From contig JAPLVQ010000180.1 in NCBI GenBank assembly GCA_026397035.1, positions 1 to 6,110 of the forward strand: a stretch of 6,110 bases of DNA. Direction: 5' to 3'. The DNA comes from Candidatus Iainarchaeum sp. (GTDB lineage Archaea > Iainarchaeota > Iainarchaeia > Iainarchaeales > JAAZKV01). Positions 1-5,611 of the stretch are shown piece by piece; the stretch's first letter is position 1; each line of letters begins with the position of its first letter. The position numbers and the translations under genes were made by a program. The notes beneath the pieces were generated by a model. It saw only the letters and a program-made list of their open reading frames with translations, was not told the DNA's origin and searched no databases.

Positions 1-1
1 C

Positions 2-1876
2 AATAGCCTTTTTTCAGTTGATCTTAGCGGGCACTACTTTTCTTCATGGTACATAAAAGAATATCTGTTCCCAAGAATGATTGGCTGGAACCCATTCTTC
101 TTCTTCGGTTTCCCCCAAAACCAGTTCTACCAGCCTCTCTTTTCCTACGCCACTGCCCTTTTTTCTTTTCTAATCCCGCTAGAATATGCGTTCAAAACAA
201 TCTTTTCAATAGTACTTCTTCTTACACCAGTTTCGTTTTATTATTTTGCCCGTGCGTTTAAATTCTCAAAAAACTATGGCGCAGCAATAATGCTCATAAT
301 GTACGCCATATTATTTATAGACGATTCAACACTAGGAGGCACATTTATCTCCACAATAAATACTGGCCTGGTGACAAACGCGCTCGGGCTGATGCTGTTC
401 TTCTTTTTCTTCGCTTTTGCGAAAAAAAGCTTCATTGCGGGAAAAGTCTTTTTTAGTTCATTATTTTTAACACTGCTAATTTTATCCCACTTAATGAGTT
501 CAATAGCAGCAATCATAGTTCTTTTAGCACTGCTTGTTACTTACCAAAGCAAAAAATCTTTGCTTGTTCTCATAAAAACAGTTTTTATTAGCGCACTCTT
601 ATCATCTTTTTGGCTTATCCCTGCCGTGGCAAAAACAGCATATGTCAGCTCATTTTACATAAATTTTGGTGAAAGCTACATCCCAATTTTATTAATCGCG
701 CTCGGGTTCTCAATATATTATTTAATAAAAAAAGATAAAACGGAATACAAAGCAGCAGCGTATTTTGTTCTTGCCCTCACAAGCGCTCTTGCTTTCTTTG
801 ATTATATTTTACGCGAAGTAATGCATTATTATAGGTTCAAAATATTCATTTTTTTAGTCGGGCCGGTTTTATTCTTCTCCCTTTTCAAAAAAGAAAGAAA
901 GCTATTTCTTGGGGCGGCTATTTGTTTAGTAATTTTTGTGATGTTCACCTGCCAAACATTTTACTCCTACGGGGAAACAAGAAAAGTGGTTGCCTCTCTT
1001 CCTGAAGGAATAGAAGGGAGAATACTTATCCTTCCATTCCCCCAAGACCAGTCAACTCAAAAACAATACCAACAGTTAATTCCTTTCCTTGATACTGTGG
1101 AAGGGGTGCGGGGGGTGTATCAGGAATCCTCAAAGAATCTCCAAACCGCGTATGACTTGGAACTTGAAATAAACACTGCTGACACGAGTAGCTTAATTTG
1201 GAACAAAGATTTCAATACAATTAATTCTTTTGGGCAGGAAAAGAAAGTAAAAATTCTAAGCGAACAATTCAGAATGTTTAATATTAATTATGTAATAACC
1301 CCGAAAGCAGTTGATGACAACTGGGTGCAAATAAAAAAAATATTCGAAACGTATTCAGTGGATTTTAATAAAAAACAAGTCTTTAAGTATGAACACTTCC
1401 TTTTTCACGTATCAGACAATAATCTTGTTGAAGTACTCCATTACACTCCGCGCAGGGTTATAGAAAAAGATTGGAATGAAGAAACAACAAACTGGTTATT
1501 TAGTGAAAACCTTTTTCATAATATATTCGCTGACGAACAGGTCCCGCCGTATAATGGAAATGGCGAAGAAAACGCCGAATTACTTGAGAAAAGCCGTACA
1601 GGAGAGTACATGAAAATTAAAATTGATTCTAATACCCCCGTCCCAGTGCTTGTAAAAGTCTCTGAATTCCCAAACTGGAAAGCGTACAGCGAAGGAAAAG
1701 AAATTCCAATATACAAAACCTCTGGTTATTTGATGCTTGTTAATGCAAAAGGAATAGTTGAATTCAAATACGAAGACACTTGGAGCGACACTTTAGGGAA
1801 TATTCTTTCAGTTGTAGGAATTGTGCTCCTTGTATTTGTTGGATTTATTGAATTTGGGGAGAAGAGGAAAAGCTAG
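2..1876 (+). CDS. GT-C/YfhO-like multi-pass membrane protein (PTPS-related membrane family), 5'-truncated
   Basis: The frame is open to the left edge, so the start lies outside; 624 residues are visible. An ATG at 77 is internal, because conserved sequence precedes it. Near the N-terminus are DLSGHY (residues 7-12) and WNPFFFFGFPQNQFYQPL (29-46). This matches the first extracytoplasmic loop of GT-C-fold membrane glycosyltransferases and YfhO/PTPS-related proteins, where the acidic residue (here D7) is often catalytic. About 10-11 hydrophobic helices follow to residue ~320, including LSHLMSS. A soluble, probably extracellular domain covers ~325-595. Near its end are SEFPNWKAYSEGKEIPIY and a final helix (~597-617), the usual C-terminal arrangement of YfhO-like proteins. 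The likely role is transferring sugar from a lipid-linked donor to a surface polymer or lipid, but the substrate cannot be told. It ends in TAG, with an in-frame TAA three codons later (1883-1885). Confidence 0.72.
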   Translation, partial: NSLFSVDLSGHYFSSWYIKEYLFPRMIGWNPFFFFGFPQNQFYQPLFSYATALFSFLIPLEYAFKTIFSIVLLLTPVSFYYFARAFKFSKNYGAAIMLIMYAILFIDDSTLGGTFISTINTGLVTNALGLMLFFFFFAFAKKSFIAGKVFFSSLFLTLLILSHLMSSIAAIIVLLALLVTYQSKKSLLVLIKTVFISALLSSFWLIPAVAKTAYVSSFYINFGESYIPILLIALGFSIYYLIKKDKTEYKAAAYFVLALTSALAFFDYILREVMHYYRFKIFIFLVGPVLFFSLFKKERKLFLGAAICLVIFVMFTCQTFYSYGETRKVVASLPEGIEGRILILPFPQDQSTQKQYQQLIPFLDTVEGVRGVYQESSKNLQTAYDLELEINTADTSSLIWNKDFNTINSFGQEKKVKILSEQFRMFNINYVITPKAVDDNWVQIKKIFETYSVDFNKKQVFKYEHFLFHVSDNNLVEVLHYTPRRVIEKDWNEETTNWLFSENLFHNIFADEQVPPYNGNGEENAELLEKSRTGEYMKIKIDSNTPVPVLVKVSEFPNWKAYSEGKEIPIYKTSGYLMLVNAKGIVEFKYEDTWSDTLGNILSVVGIVLLVFVGFIEFGEKRKS

Positions 1877-1881
1877 TTTGG

Positions 1882-1900
1882 ATAAAAAAGGCTTTTTTTA
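1882..1900 (+). terminator. A/T inverted repeat with T7 tract, likely terminator of the membrane-protein gene
   Basis: Six nucleotides after the stop codon, AAAAAAG and CTTTTTT form an inverted repeat around a single G, and the right arm runs into seven T. Archaeal termination relies mainly on T-tracts, so the T7 run is the stronger evidence. The stem is nearly all A:T with a minimal loop and may not form. Its position between the gene end and the next TATA box fits a terminator. Confidence 0.45.
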
Positions 1901-1940
1901 TAAAGTTCAAGTTTTGTAGATAAAATCTGTTTTGGGGCAA

Positions 1941-1950
1941 GGTTTAAATA
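1941..1950 (+). promoter_or_regulatory. TATA box for the cysteine-rich lipoprotein gene
   Basis: GGTTTAAATA resembles an archaeal TATA box, with the purine-rich GCAAGG stretch just upstream as a possible BRE. Counting about 25-27 nt from the box centre places transcription start near 1972-1974. This coincides with the point where the signal-peptide reading frame must begin, so the mRNA would be leaderless. A GAGGAG at 1953-1958 looks like a ribosome-binding site, but it would lie upstream of that transcription start and therefore outside the message. Confidence 0.5.
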
Positions 1951-1972
1951 TAGAGGAGTTACTTGCTTTATT

Positions 1973-2326
1973 ATACGAGCAGGGATATTTGTTTTTGGTT
2001 CAGTTTCGGCTTTTGTTTTATTAATGCTTTTTAGTGGTTGTACTCAAGCTCCGATTTGCGGGGACGGTACTTGTAATGAAAGCGAAGATGCTTCGACTTG
2101 TTCTATAGACTGTGTTTTAGGAACAACTTCAGGGGTATCTGGAAATGCTCAATCAATGCCTGTAGCTGGAGCTCCCGGACCTGGTACGGGCGGGCGTATA
2201 GCATGCGGTAGTGTTGGTAATCTTAAGTATAATCCTAGTACACAAACATGTTGCATAGTTAGTAGTAGCGGTCGGGGGTCTGTTGGTCCTAAATCTTATA
2301 AATGTTGTGGAAGTTCAGGTAAATAG
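1973..2326 (+). CDS. Galaxin-like cysteine-rich lipoprotein, N-terminal part up to in-frame TAG
   Basis: This segment encodes a lipoprotein signal: an Arg, then hydrophobic AGIFVFGSVSAFVLLMLF, then the lipobox-like LFSGC. Next comes CGDGTCNESEDASTCSIDC, a Cys motif common in exported archaeal proteins, a Gly/Pro/Ser-rich linker (~residues 43-76), the first galaxin-like unit (CG, YNPSTQTCC), and the opening CCG of the second unit. The only ATG in frame (2024) leaves five residues before the lipid Cys, too few for a signal peptide. No ATG, GTG or TTG precedes it in frame back to the TAA at 1901. ATA at 1973 (or ATT at 1970) is chosen because the transcript should start there. TAG at 2324-2326 interrupts the frame, and the protein clearly continues beyond it in the same frame. 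The product is probably a membrane-anchored, disulfide-rich surface protein; its partner is unknown. Confidence 0.55.
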   Translation: MRAGIFVFGSVSAFVLLMLFSGCTQAPICGDGTCNESEDASTCSIDCVLGTTSGVSGNAQSMPVAGAPGPGTGGRIACGSVGNLKYNPSTQTCCIVSSSGRGSVGPKSYKCCGSSGK

Positions 2327-2701
2327 GCAATATACAATCCTAATACACAAACTTGTTGTGTTAGAAATGATGGCAAGGGAGAGGTTGCTAGTCCTGCGGG
2401 TTTGTCTTGTTGTGGGACTGAGTATCCAGCAGAGCCTTATGATAAGGCTAAAAATACTTGTTGTGAAGGGTCCGATGGGGTAGGGAATATTGGTTATTTT
2501 GCGGGTGGGCAATGTTGCGGGTCATATGATGCGGTTCCATATAACCAGAGTACTCAAAAATGTTGTGTTGGAAAAAAGGCTGATTCTACTGGGTTAGTTG
2601 GTTCTGGTTATGGCTTTATTTATTCGCCTTTGACTTCTACTTTGAGTTGTTGCGGAGATGAGCCACCTGTACTTTGGGGTACTAACACTCAACGTTGTTG
2701 C
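2204..2701 (+). repeat. Five tandem galaxin-like di-cysteine units
   Basis: Units begin at 2204 (CG), 2303, 2408, 2513 and 2648 (each CCG). Each runs C-C/G-G, six or seven residues, an aromatic (Y or W), then N/D/G-x-x-T/K-x-x-CC. The interval is 99-135 nt. The first two cores are also close at DNA level: the 26-nt stretches at 2228-2253 and 2333-2358 differ at three positions, pointing to a relatively recent unit duplication or conversion. The TAG at 2324 falls in the variable spacer of unit 2. The final unit has WGTNTQRCC and leads into a non-repeat Cys-rich tail. Confidence 0.7.
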
Positions 2702-2914
2702 GCACCGCCGAACAAGAACCCCTTGACTTGTGGTAAAAGCGGTTGCTGTACTGCTGCAGATTGTTCAGCTAATGTAGATGCGAACATACTTTCTCCTTTA
2801 ACTTGCGGTTCTGGAGAAACAGTTGAATGGAAATGCCAGAGCAACGGATGCGTAGGTTACTGCACAAAAACAAGCAACAGTGGAACATCTCCGAGTTTGA
2901 AGTACATACCATAA
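2327..2914 (+). CDS. Galaxin-like cysteine-rich protein, C-terminal part after the TAG
   Basis: This continues the preceding segment without any frame change. It begins AIYNPNTQTCC, which completes the repeat unit opened before the TAG. Further units follow: CCGTEYPAEPYDKAKNTCC, CCGSYDAVPYNQSTQKCC and CCGDEPPVLWGTNTQRCC, each followed by a Gly-rich spacer of 15-30 residues. A different Cys-rich tail (~2705-2890) has single and paired Cys (GCCTAADC, CQSNGCVGYC) and ends at TAA. The spaced CC pairs resemble galaxin, a disulfide-rich extracellular protein of coral skeletons; similar repeats occur in some prokaryotic surface proteins. Alone, this part has no signal peptide; its first usable start would be the TTG at 2402, inside a unit. 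It therefore makes sense only as part of the upstream gene, through readthrough, or as the remnant of a broken gene. The sense strand is G/T-rich, unlike the A-rich sense strand of the membrane-protein gene upstream. Confidence 0.6.
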   Translation, partial: AIYNPNTQTCCVRNDGKGEVASPAGLSCCGTEYPAEPYDKAKNTCCEGSDGVGNIGYFAGGQCCGSYDAVPYNQSTQKCCVGKKADSTGLVGSGYGFIYSPLTSTLSCCGDEPPVLWGTNTQRCCAPPNKNPLTCGKSGCCTAADCSANVDANILSPLTCGSGETVEWKCQSNGCVGYCTKTSNSGTSPSLKYIP

Positions 2915-2956
2915 ACTTCTTCAAAAATTTTGCTTTGTTCTAGTTTTGGAGTGCTG

Positions 2957-2994
2957 GCTTTAAGATGGAGTTCTTTTGTATTGTTACTTAAAGC
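2957..2994. repeat. 8-bp perfect inverted repeat in the convergent gap
   Basis: GCTTTAAG (2957-2964) and CTTAAAGC (2987-2994) are exact reverse complements separated by 22 nt. They lie in the 170-bp gap between the lipoprotein gene (plus) and the reductase gene (minus), where transcripts from both sides end. This could be a 3' UTR hairpin on either transcript, but it could also be chance. No other gene is visible between 2915 and 3084; the longest plus-strand ATG frame around 2965 is only seven codons. Confidence 0.25.
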
Positions 2995-3029
2995 GCGGGG
3001 AACCTTTTACCGAAAAGAGAGTGTTAGTG

Positions 3030-3052
3030 AAAAAAGGTCAAGTCATACTTGA
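3030..3052 (-). terminator. Hairpin plus T-tract terminator of the reductase gene
   Basis: On the minus strand, about 33 nt past the reductase stop, TCAAGT and ACTTGA form a perfect 6-bp stem around a 3-nt loop (3052-3038). CC and six T follow (3037-3030). This has the shape of an intrinsic terminator and sits where one is expected. Confidence 0.5.
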
Positions 3053-3084
3053 GCAATTTCAAAAAGTATTTCATTTACTTTCTT

Positions 3085-4296
3085 TCACTGAAAGTACTTC
3101 ACCATTATTTTCAAGAGCTTTGGTCTAGTCACAAGCTTTTTTGTGAACAAAGCGAATTTATCAGTTTTAGTTAAAGTTCCGTTGCCGATTTTTAGTGCTT
3201 CATCCATTGAAATGCTTCCAGCGAGGTAATCAAAATCTTCATTAGTTAATTGCTCAAGGAGGTGCCTTGATTTTAATCTTCTCTTTAACTCATTTCCCCT
3301 AAGTGCGTACCATTCTTTGGTGTAAGTTGAAAGCATCTTGTCTGAAAAGTCTTTAGCCTTGAGTGCTTTAACAGCAACAGCACCAGCAAGTCTTCCTCCT
3401 TCCATTGCGATACCAATTCCGCCGCCGTGGATAGGATCAACCATGTGCCCCGCGTCTCCCGCAACGAGCAAATTATCAGTTTCCATTTTTTCTAAAAAAC
3501 CGCCTACAGGAATTCCCCCAGCATTAACTTCAATTATTGAACCGTCCTTAACTCCAGGCTGGGAAGCAATCCATTTGTCCAAATAAAACTTTGCAGTTTT
3601 TTCTTCATAAGCTCCAATTCCAATCCCCACATTTGCAGTACCCTCTCTTTTTGGGAAAATCCAAATATATCCTCTTGGGGCAATATCAACGCCGAAGTAC
3701 AAGTGCAATAAATTCTCATCATATCCGCTAATCCCGGTCATTTCATACTGGTAACCCGAATCAGTATCGTTAAGATTATTCTTTGTGTTAAGCCCAAGCA
3801 TTCTTGCAACAAGCGAATCAATACCATCACAAGCAATAACTAATTTAGCTTTAATTGTTTGTATTTTTCCATCAGCTTCAACATTCATTTCAACAATTCC
3901 GTTCTCGCGCTTAGCAGAAACAACCAGGTGCTTCATAGTGATTTTTGCGCCAAGTTTCACAGCTTCAATTGCAAGGTGCTTTTCAAACATTTTCCTTTCA
4001 AGAATATACCCTTGTGGTTCTTTATTCTTCATTTTAATTTGCTTCCCGCTGGGGCCATAAAGAGCAGCACCATGAATAGGCTGAATTGACCACTCTGGAT
4101 TTGGTTTTAATCCGAGAATATTAAACCATCTAAGACTCAAACCTTCAGCACACCTCTTAGGGCAGCCGATTTCCTGCTTTCTATCAAGAATCAACACACT
4201 TGATTTTGCTTTCGCAATTTCAATTCCAGCGTAAAGCCCTACGGGTCCGGCTCCAACGACAACAACATCCCAAACCTTACTTTTAATGTCTTCCAT
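3085..4296 (-). CDS. Digeranylgeranylglycerophospholipid reductase (geranylgeranyl reductase family)
   Basis: A flavoenzyme that saturates the geranylgeranyl chains of archaeal phospholipids (EC 1.3.7.11 type), acting at the membrane. The product is 403 residues, a usual length. Visible motifs are the FAD-binding GAGPVG (15-20) with the acidic D38 ending the second strand, the family Cys motif CPKRCAEG (45-52), ACDG (155-158), the substrate-pocket signature PRGYIWIFP (207-215), and GDAGHMVDPIHGGGIGIAMEGG (280-301), which binds the FAD phosphate/ribitol. ATG 4296 is chosen over an ATG 33 nt upstream because GGGGAG lies 7 nt before it and the homology begins here (KVWDVVVVGAGPVG). A ferredoxin gene lies just upstream on the same strand. 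In Methanosarcina acetivorans a neighbouring ferredoxin is reported to be needed for full reduction by this enzyme, so the pair probably works the same way. It has its own TATA box and terminator. Confidence 0.9.
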   Translation of the reverse strand: MEDIKSKVWDVVVVGAGPVGLYAGIEIAKAKSSVLILDRKQEIGCPKRCAEGLSLRWFNILGLKPNPEWSIQPIHGAALYGPSGKQIKMKNKEPQGYILERKMFEKHLAIEAVKLGAKITMKHLVVSAKRENGIVEMNVEADGKIQTIKAKLVIACDGIDSLVARMLGLNTKNNLNDTDSGYQYEMTGISGYDENLLHLYFGVDIAPRGYIWIFPKREGTANVGIGIGAYEEKTAKFYLDKWIASQPGVKDGSIIEVNAGGIPVGGFLEKMETDNLLVAGDAGHMVDPIHGGGIGIAMEGGRLAGAVAVKALKAKDFSDKMLSTYTKEWYALRGNELKRRLKSRHLLEQLTNEDFDYLAGSISMDEALKIGNGTLTKTDKFALFTKKLVTRPKLLKIMVKYFQ

Positions 4297-4303
4297 CACA
4301 ACA

Positions 4304-4309
4304 CTCCCC
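4304..4309 (-). promoter_or_regulatory. Ribosome-binding site fixing the reductase start
   Basis: GGGGAG on the minus strand lies 7 nt upstream of the ATG at 4296. The alternative upstream ATG at 4329 would place this site inside the coding region and add eleven residues not typical of the family. It therefore decides the start. Confidence 0.6.
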
Positions 4310-4330
4310 GCAAAATAAACTCTAAACAAA

Positions 4331-4340
4331 CTTATACTAA
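4331..4340 (-). promoter_or_regulatory. TATA box upstream of the reductase gene
   Basis: On the minus strand, TTAGTATAAG is centred about 40 nt upstream of ATG 4296. Transcription would start near 4310, giving a leader of roughly 15 nt that just includes the GGGGAG site. This suggests the reductase can be transcribed independently of the ferredoxin. Confidence 0.4.
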
Positions 4341-4364
4341 AACCAATACTTCCTAAAAATAATC

Positions 4365-4396
4365 CTTGCTCAAACTAAAACTTGCTCAAACTAAAA
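4365..4396. repeat. 16-bp perfect tandem repeat in the ferredoxin-reductase gap
   Basis: CTTGCTCAAACTAAAA occurs at 4365-4380 and again, directly abutting, at 4381-4396. A related outer pair, ACTAAAACCAATACTT (4336-4351) and ACTAAAACTAATACTT (4390-4405), matches at 15 of 16 positions. The cluster lies just upstream of the reductase TATA box. It could be a double regulator-binding site or simply a replication-slippage duplication in AT-rich DNA. Confidence 0.7.
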
Positions 4397-4408
4397 CTAA
4401 TACTTAAC

Positions 4409-4428
4409 AAAAAAGTAAACATTTTTTT
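4409..4428 (-). terminator. T-rich terminator candidate after ferredoxin
   Basis: Shortly after the ferredoxin stop, the minus strand reads seven A, a short spacer, then six T (4414-4409), preceded by another T-rich stretch at 4440-4435. T-runs of this kind are enough for termination in many archaea. If it works, ferredoxin and reductase are separate transcripts with some readthrough. Confidence 0.3.
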
Positions 4429-4442
4429 AAATTATAAAAACA

Positions 4443-4649
4443 TTATTTTTTTGATTTACTCGCTGTTTTAACTTCCTTACTAAGTTCCATTGCTCCAACA
4501 GGACAAATTTTAACGCAAGCCCCGCAAGAAATACACTTACTCTCATCAACAAAAATCCTTACATCCTTAAGTACTAAAGCCTGAGTAGGGCAGACCCCAA
4601 CACAAGCCCCGCAATAAGCGCACTTGTTTGAATTATTCTTCACGACCAT
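4443..4649 (-). CDS. Small 2[4Fe-4S] ferredoxin
   Basis: A 68-residue cytoplasmic electron carrier. Two classic cluster motifs are complete: C10-x2-C13-x2-C16-x3-C20-P and C39-x2-C42-x2-C45-x3-C49-P, spaced as in bacterial-type 2[4Fe-4S] ferredoxins, so all eight cluster ligands are present. A lysine-rich tail (KEVKTASKSKK) follows the second motif. ATG 4649 is the only sensible start. GTGAT just upstream weakly matches the 16S-complementary sequence, and a TATA-like TTATTTAAAAA sits about 35 nt away, giving a very short leader. It lies directly upstream of the geranylgeranyl reductase on the same strand and is the likely electron donor for that enzyme. Small ferredoxins also serve other redox enzymes, so the partner is inferred from position. 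Confidence 0.92.
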   Translation of the reverse strand: MVVKNNSNKCAYCGACVGVCPTQALVLKDVRIFVDESKCISCGACVKICPVGAMELSKEVKTASKSKK

Positions 4650-4680
4650 AAAATCACTATTCTATTGTTGAAAGAGAAAG

Positions 4681-4699
4681 TTTTTAAATAACCGCGCGG
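4681..4699. promoter_or_regulatory. Divergent promoter: palindromic TATA element plus CCGCGCGG
   Basis: TTTTTAAATA (4681-4690) can be read as a TATA box in both directions. Leftward it lies about 35 nt from the ferredoxin ATG. Rightward it has a good purine-rich BRE (GAGAAAG) in front and would start a transcript near 4711, leaving a leader of about 90 nt before the zinc-ribbon gene. CCGCGCGG (4692-4699), a perfect 8-bp palindrome in an otherwise AT-rich region, abuts the box and sits in the BRE position for the ferredoxin direction. It could be a repressor site serving both directions. The rest of 4700-4803 holds only a 21-codon ATG frame (4723-4788) and weaker TATA-like runs at 4760-4766 and 4776-4781. 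Confidence 0.45.
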
Positions 4700-4803
4700 G
4701 CTTTAAACCAGAGCAGATTTTAATGTATTTTATCATTAAATTACAAGCAGCAGAGTTGATTTTAAAAGTCCAAAGCATATACTTGTGATTAGGAATTGAT
4801 GGT

Positions 4804-4977
4804 ATGAATGAAGAGAACTTTGTTAAAGTTTGTCCTTTTTGTTACAGTTCAAACCTCGGGGTTGTGCTAAGCGATTCTGCCTCGGGATATGCTTGCAAGG
4901 ATTGCAAAGCACATAATTTCTGGCCGCTCGAACTTGAAGAAAAAACACTTAGTAACTTAAAGAAACAAAAGAAGTAG
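4804..4977 (+). CDS. Small zinc-ribbon protein, 57 residues
   Basis: The product carries two Cys pairs, CPFC (10-13) and CKDC (31-34), separated by 17 residues: the two knuckles of a zinc ribbon that would bind one Zn. Between them lies SSNLGVVLSDSASGYA. HNFWPLEL follows the second knuckle, and the C-terminus is rich in Lys and Glu (EEKTLSNLKKQKK). AGGA lies 9 nt before the ATG. The protein has no membrane segment, so it is probably cytoplasmic. Small proteins of this kind are abundant in archaea and usually bind nucleic acid or another protein, but no specific family is recognised. It ends with TAG followed at once by TAA. It is divergent from the ferredoxin gene and convergent with the next gene, so it is transcribed alone. 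Confidence 0.75.
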   Translation: MNEENFVKVCPFCYSSNLGVVLSDSASGYACKDCKAHNFWPLELEEKTLSNLKKQKK

Positions 4978-4997
4978 TAAATTGATTTTATTTTTAT
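4978..4997. terminator. T-rich convergent gap
   Basis: Only 20 nt separate the zinc-ribbon stop from the end of the opposing gene. The plus strand reads TTTTATTTTTATT here, a plausible T-rich terminator for the zinc-ribbon transcript. The opposing transcript meets a pyrimidine-rich run inside the zinc-ribbon 3' end. Confidence 0.3.
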
Positions 4998-5582
4998 TCA
5001 TTCAAGGAACTGTTCATATTTCTGCGAGTTAAACCTGTACAAGAAACGCCTGATTTTCTGGCTGTTGAAAGAATAATTTCCCAAAACAAGCGTTTTTGTT
5101 CCCTTAAAATCTTCAAATTTATGGTCCTGTGCGGGATCAAGAATCAAAAAACTTCCATTTAATTCAGTTGCAACAAAAGCATGTGTTTTTAAGTTATCAA
5201 GCTCTGCAATAATCACTTCGGCCCTTTCATCCCCAAGCGCCGTCATATTCGCGCACAAAAAAACTGCTAAATCCTCATCATCCGCAACCTTAACTTCAAG
5301 AAGTTCTCTAGGCGCAAGCCAATAATTCAAATTAAGCTCAGCATCAACAAAATCAATTTCTTTTTTCGCAAAATCAAAAACCAGTCTAAGTGACTTCTCA
5401 TAATCATCACTAAACGAGTAAGCGGAATCCTTAAAGTCGCTGACAAAAGACAGGATAGTCAAATCCGTTCCATTCACAAGCGCCTTAATCTCGCCAATAG
5501 TATGCTTCTCCCTCTCATTAATCAAATCAGCATACTTCTCAAGCAGGAATCTGTACAACTTAATCTCAGTATCCTTACTCAT
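4998..5582 (-). CDS. Transglutaminase-like protein with Asp at the nucleophile position
   Basis: The product is 194 residues with no signal peptide or membrane segment. The first ~95 residues look mostly helical and are not recognised. The rest resembles a transglutaminase-like (papain-like) core: WLAPRELLE (88-96), ADDEDLAVFLCANMTALG (100-117), then THAFVATELNG (133-143) and FLILDP (145-150). In active relatives these correspond to GDC-E-D with the catalytic Cys, the catalytic His (H134) and the catalytic Asp (D149). D102 stands where Cys is expected, so the protein may be inactive as a peptidase or transglutaminase and act by binding; C110 is two helical turns further on. ATG 5582 is preferred to a TTG 24 nt upstream because it lies about 30 nt from a TATA box and the TTG would precede the transcript start. 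Its role is unknown. The fold call is by motif only. Confidence 0.6.
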   Translation of the reverse strand: MSKDTEIKLYRFLLEKYADLINEREKHTIGEIKALVNGTDLTILSFVSDFKDSAYSFSDDYEKSLRLVFDFAKKEIDFVDAELNLNYWLAPRELLEVKVADDEDLAVFLCANMTALGDERAEVIIAELDNLKTHAFVATELNGSFLILDPAQDHKFEDFKGTKTLVLGNYSFNSQKIRRFLYRFNSQKYEQFLE

Positions 5583-5611
5583 AAAACCTATGCATAAATT
5601 AGTCAAAAAGT

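Noticed and set aside
274..516. Minus-strand open frame of 80 codons opposite the membrane-protein gene
   Set aside because: It is antisense to conserved transmembrane coding sequence, has no recognisable motif, and its composition is the mirror of the real gene.
2283..2512. Overlapping plus-strand and minus-strand frames of about 65 codons across the repeat region
   Set aside because: The frame carrying the regularly spaced CC pairs explains the region; these alternatives carry no motif.
2204..2701. Possible CRISPR-like array because of regular spacing near 100-135 nt
   Set aside because: The repeats are conserved as protein (CC pairs) with variable DNA and variable spacing, and they lie within one reading frame.
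3338..4089. Several plus-strand open frames of 76-91 codons opposite the reductase gene
   Set aside because: They mirror a well-conserved enzyme on the other strand; their Pro/Ser/Ile-rich products show no motif and none has a convincing start.
4723..4788. 21-codon ATG frame as a real gene
   Set aside because: It has no clear ribosome-binding site and no recognisable protein feature, and it is too short to separate from chance in AT-rich DNA; kept only as part of the leader finding.
5583..5606. TTG at 5606 as start of the transglutaminase-like gene
   Set aside because: It would lie upstream of the transcription start predicted from the TATA box at 5612-5619; ATG 5582 fits better.
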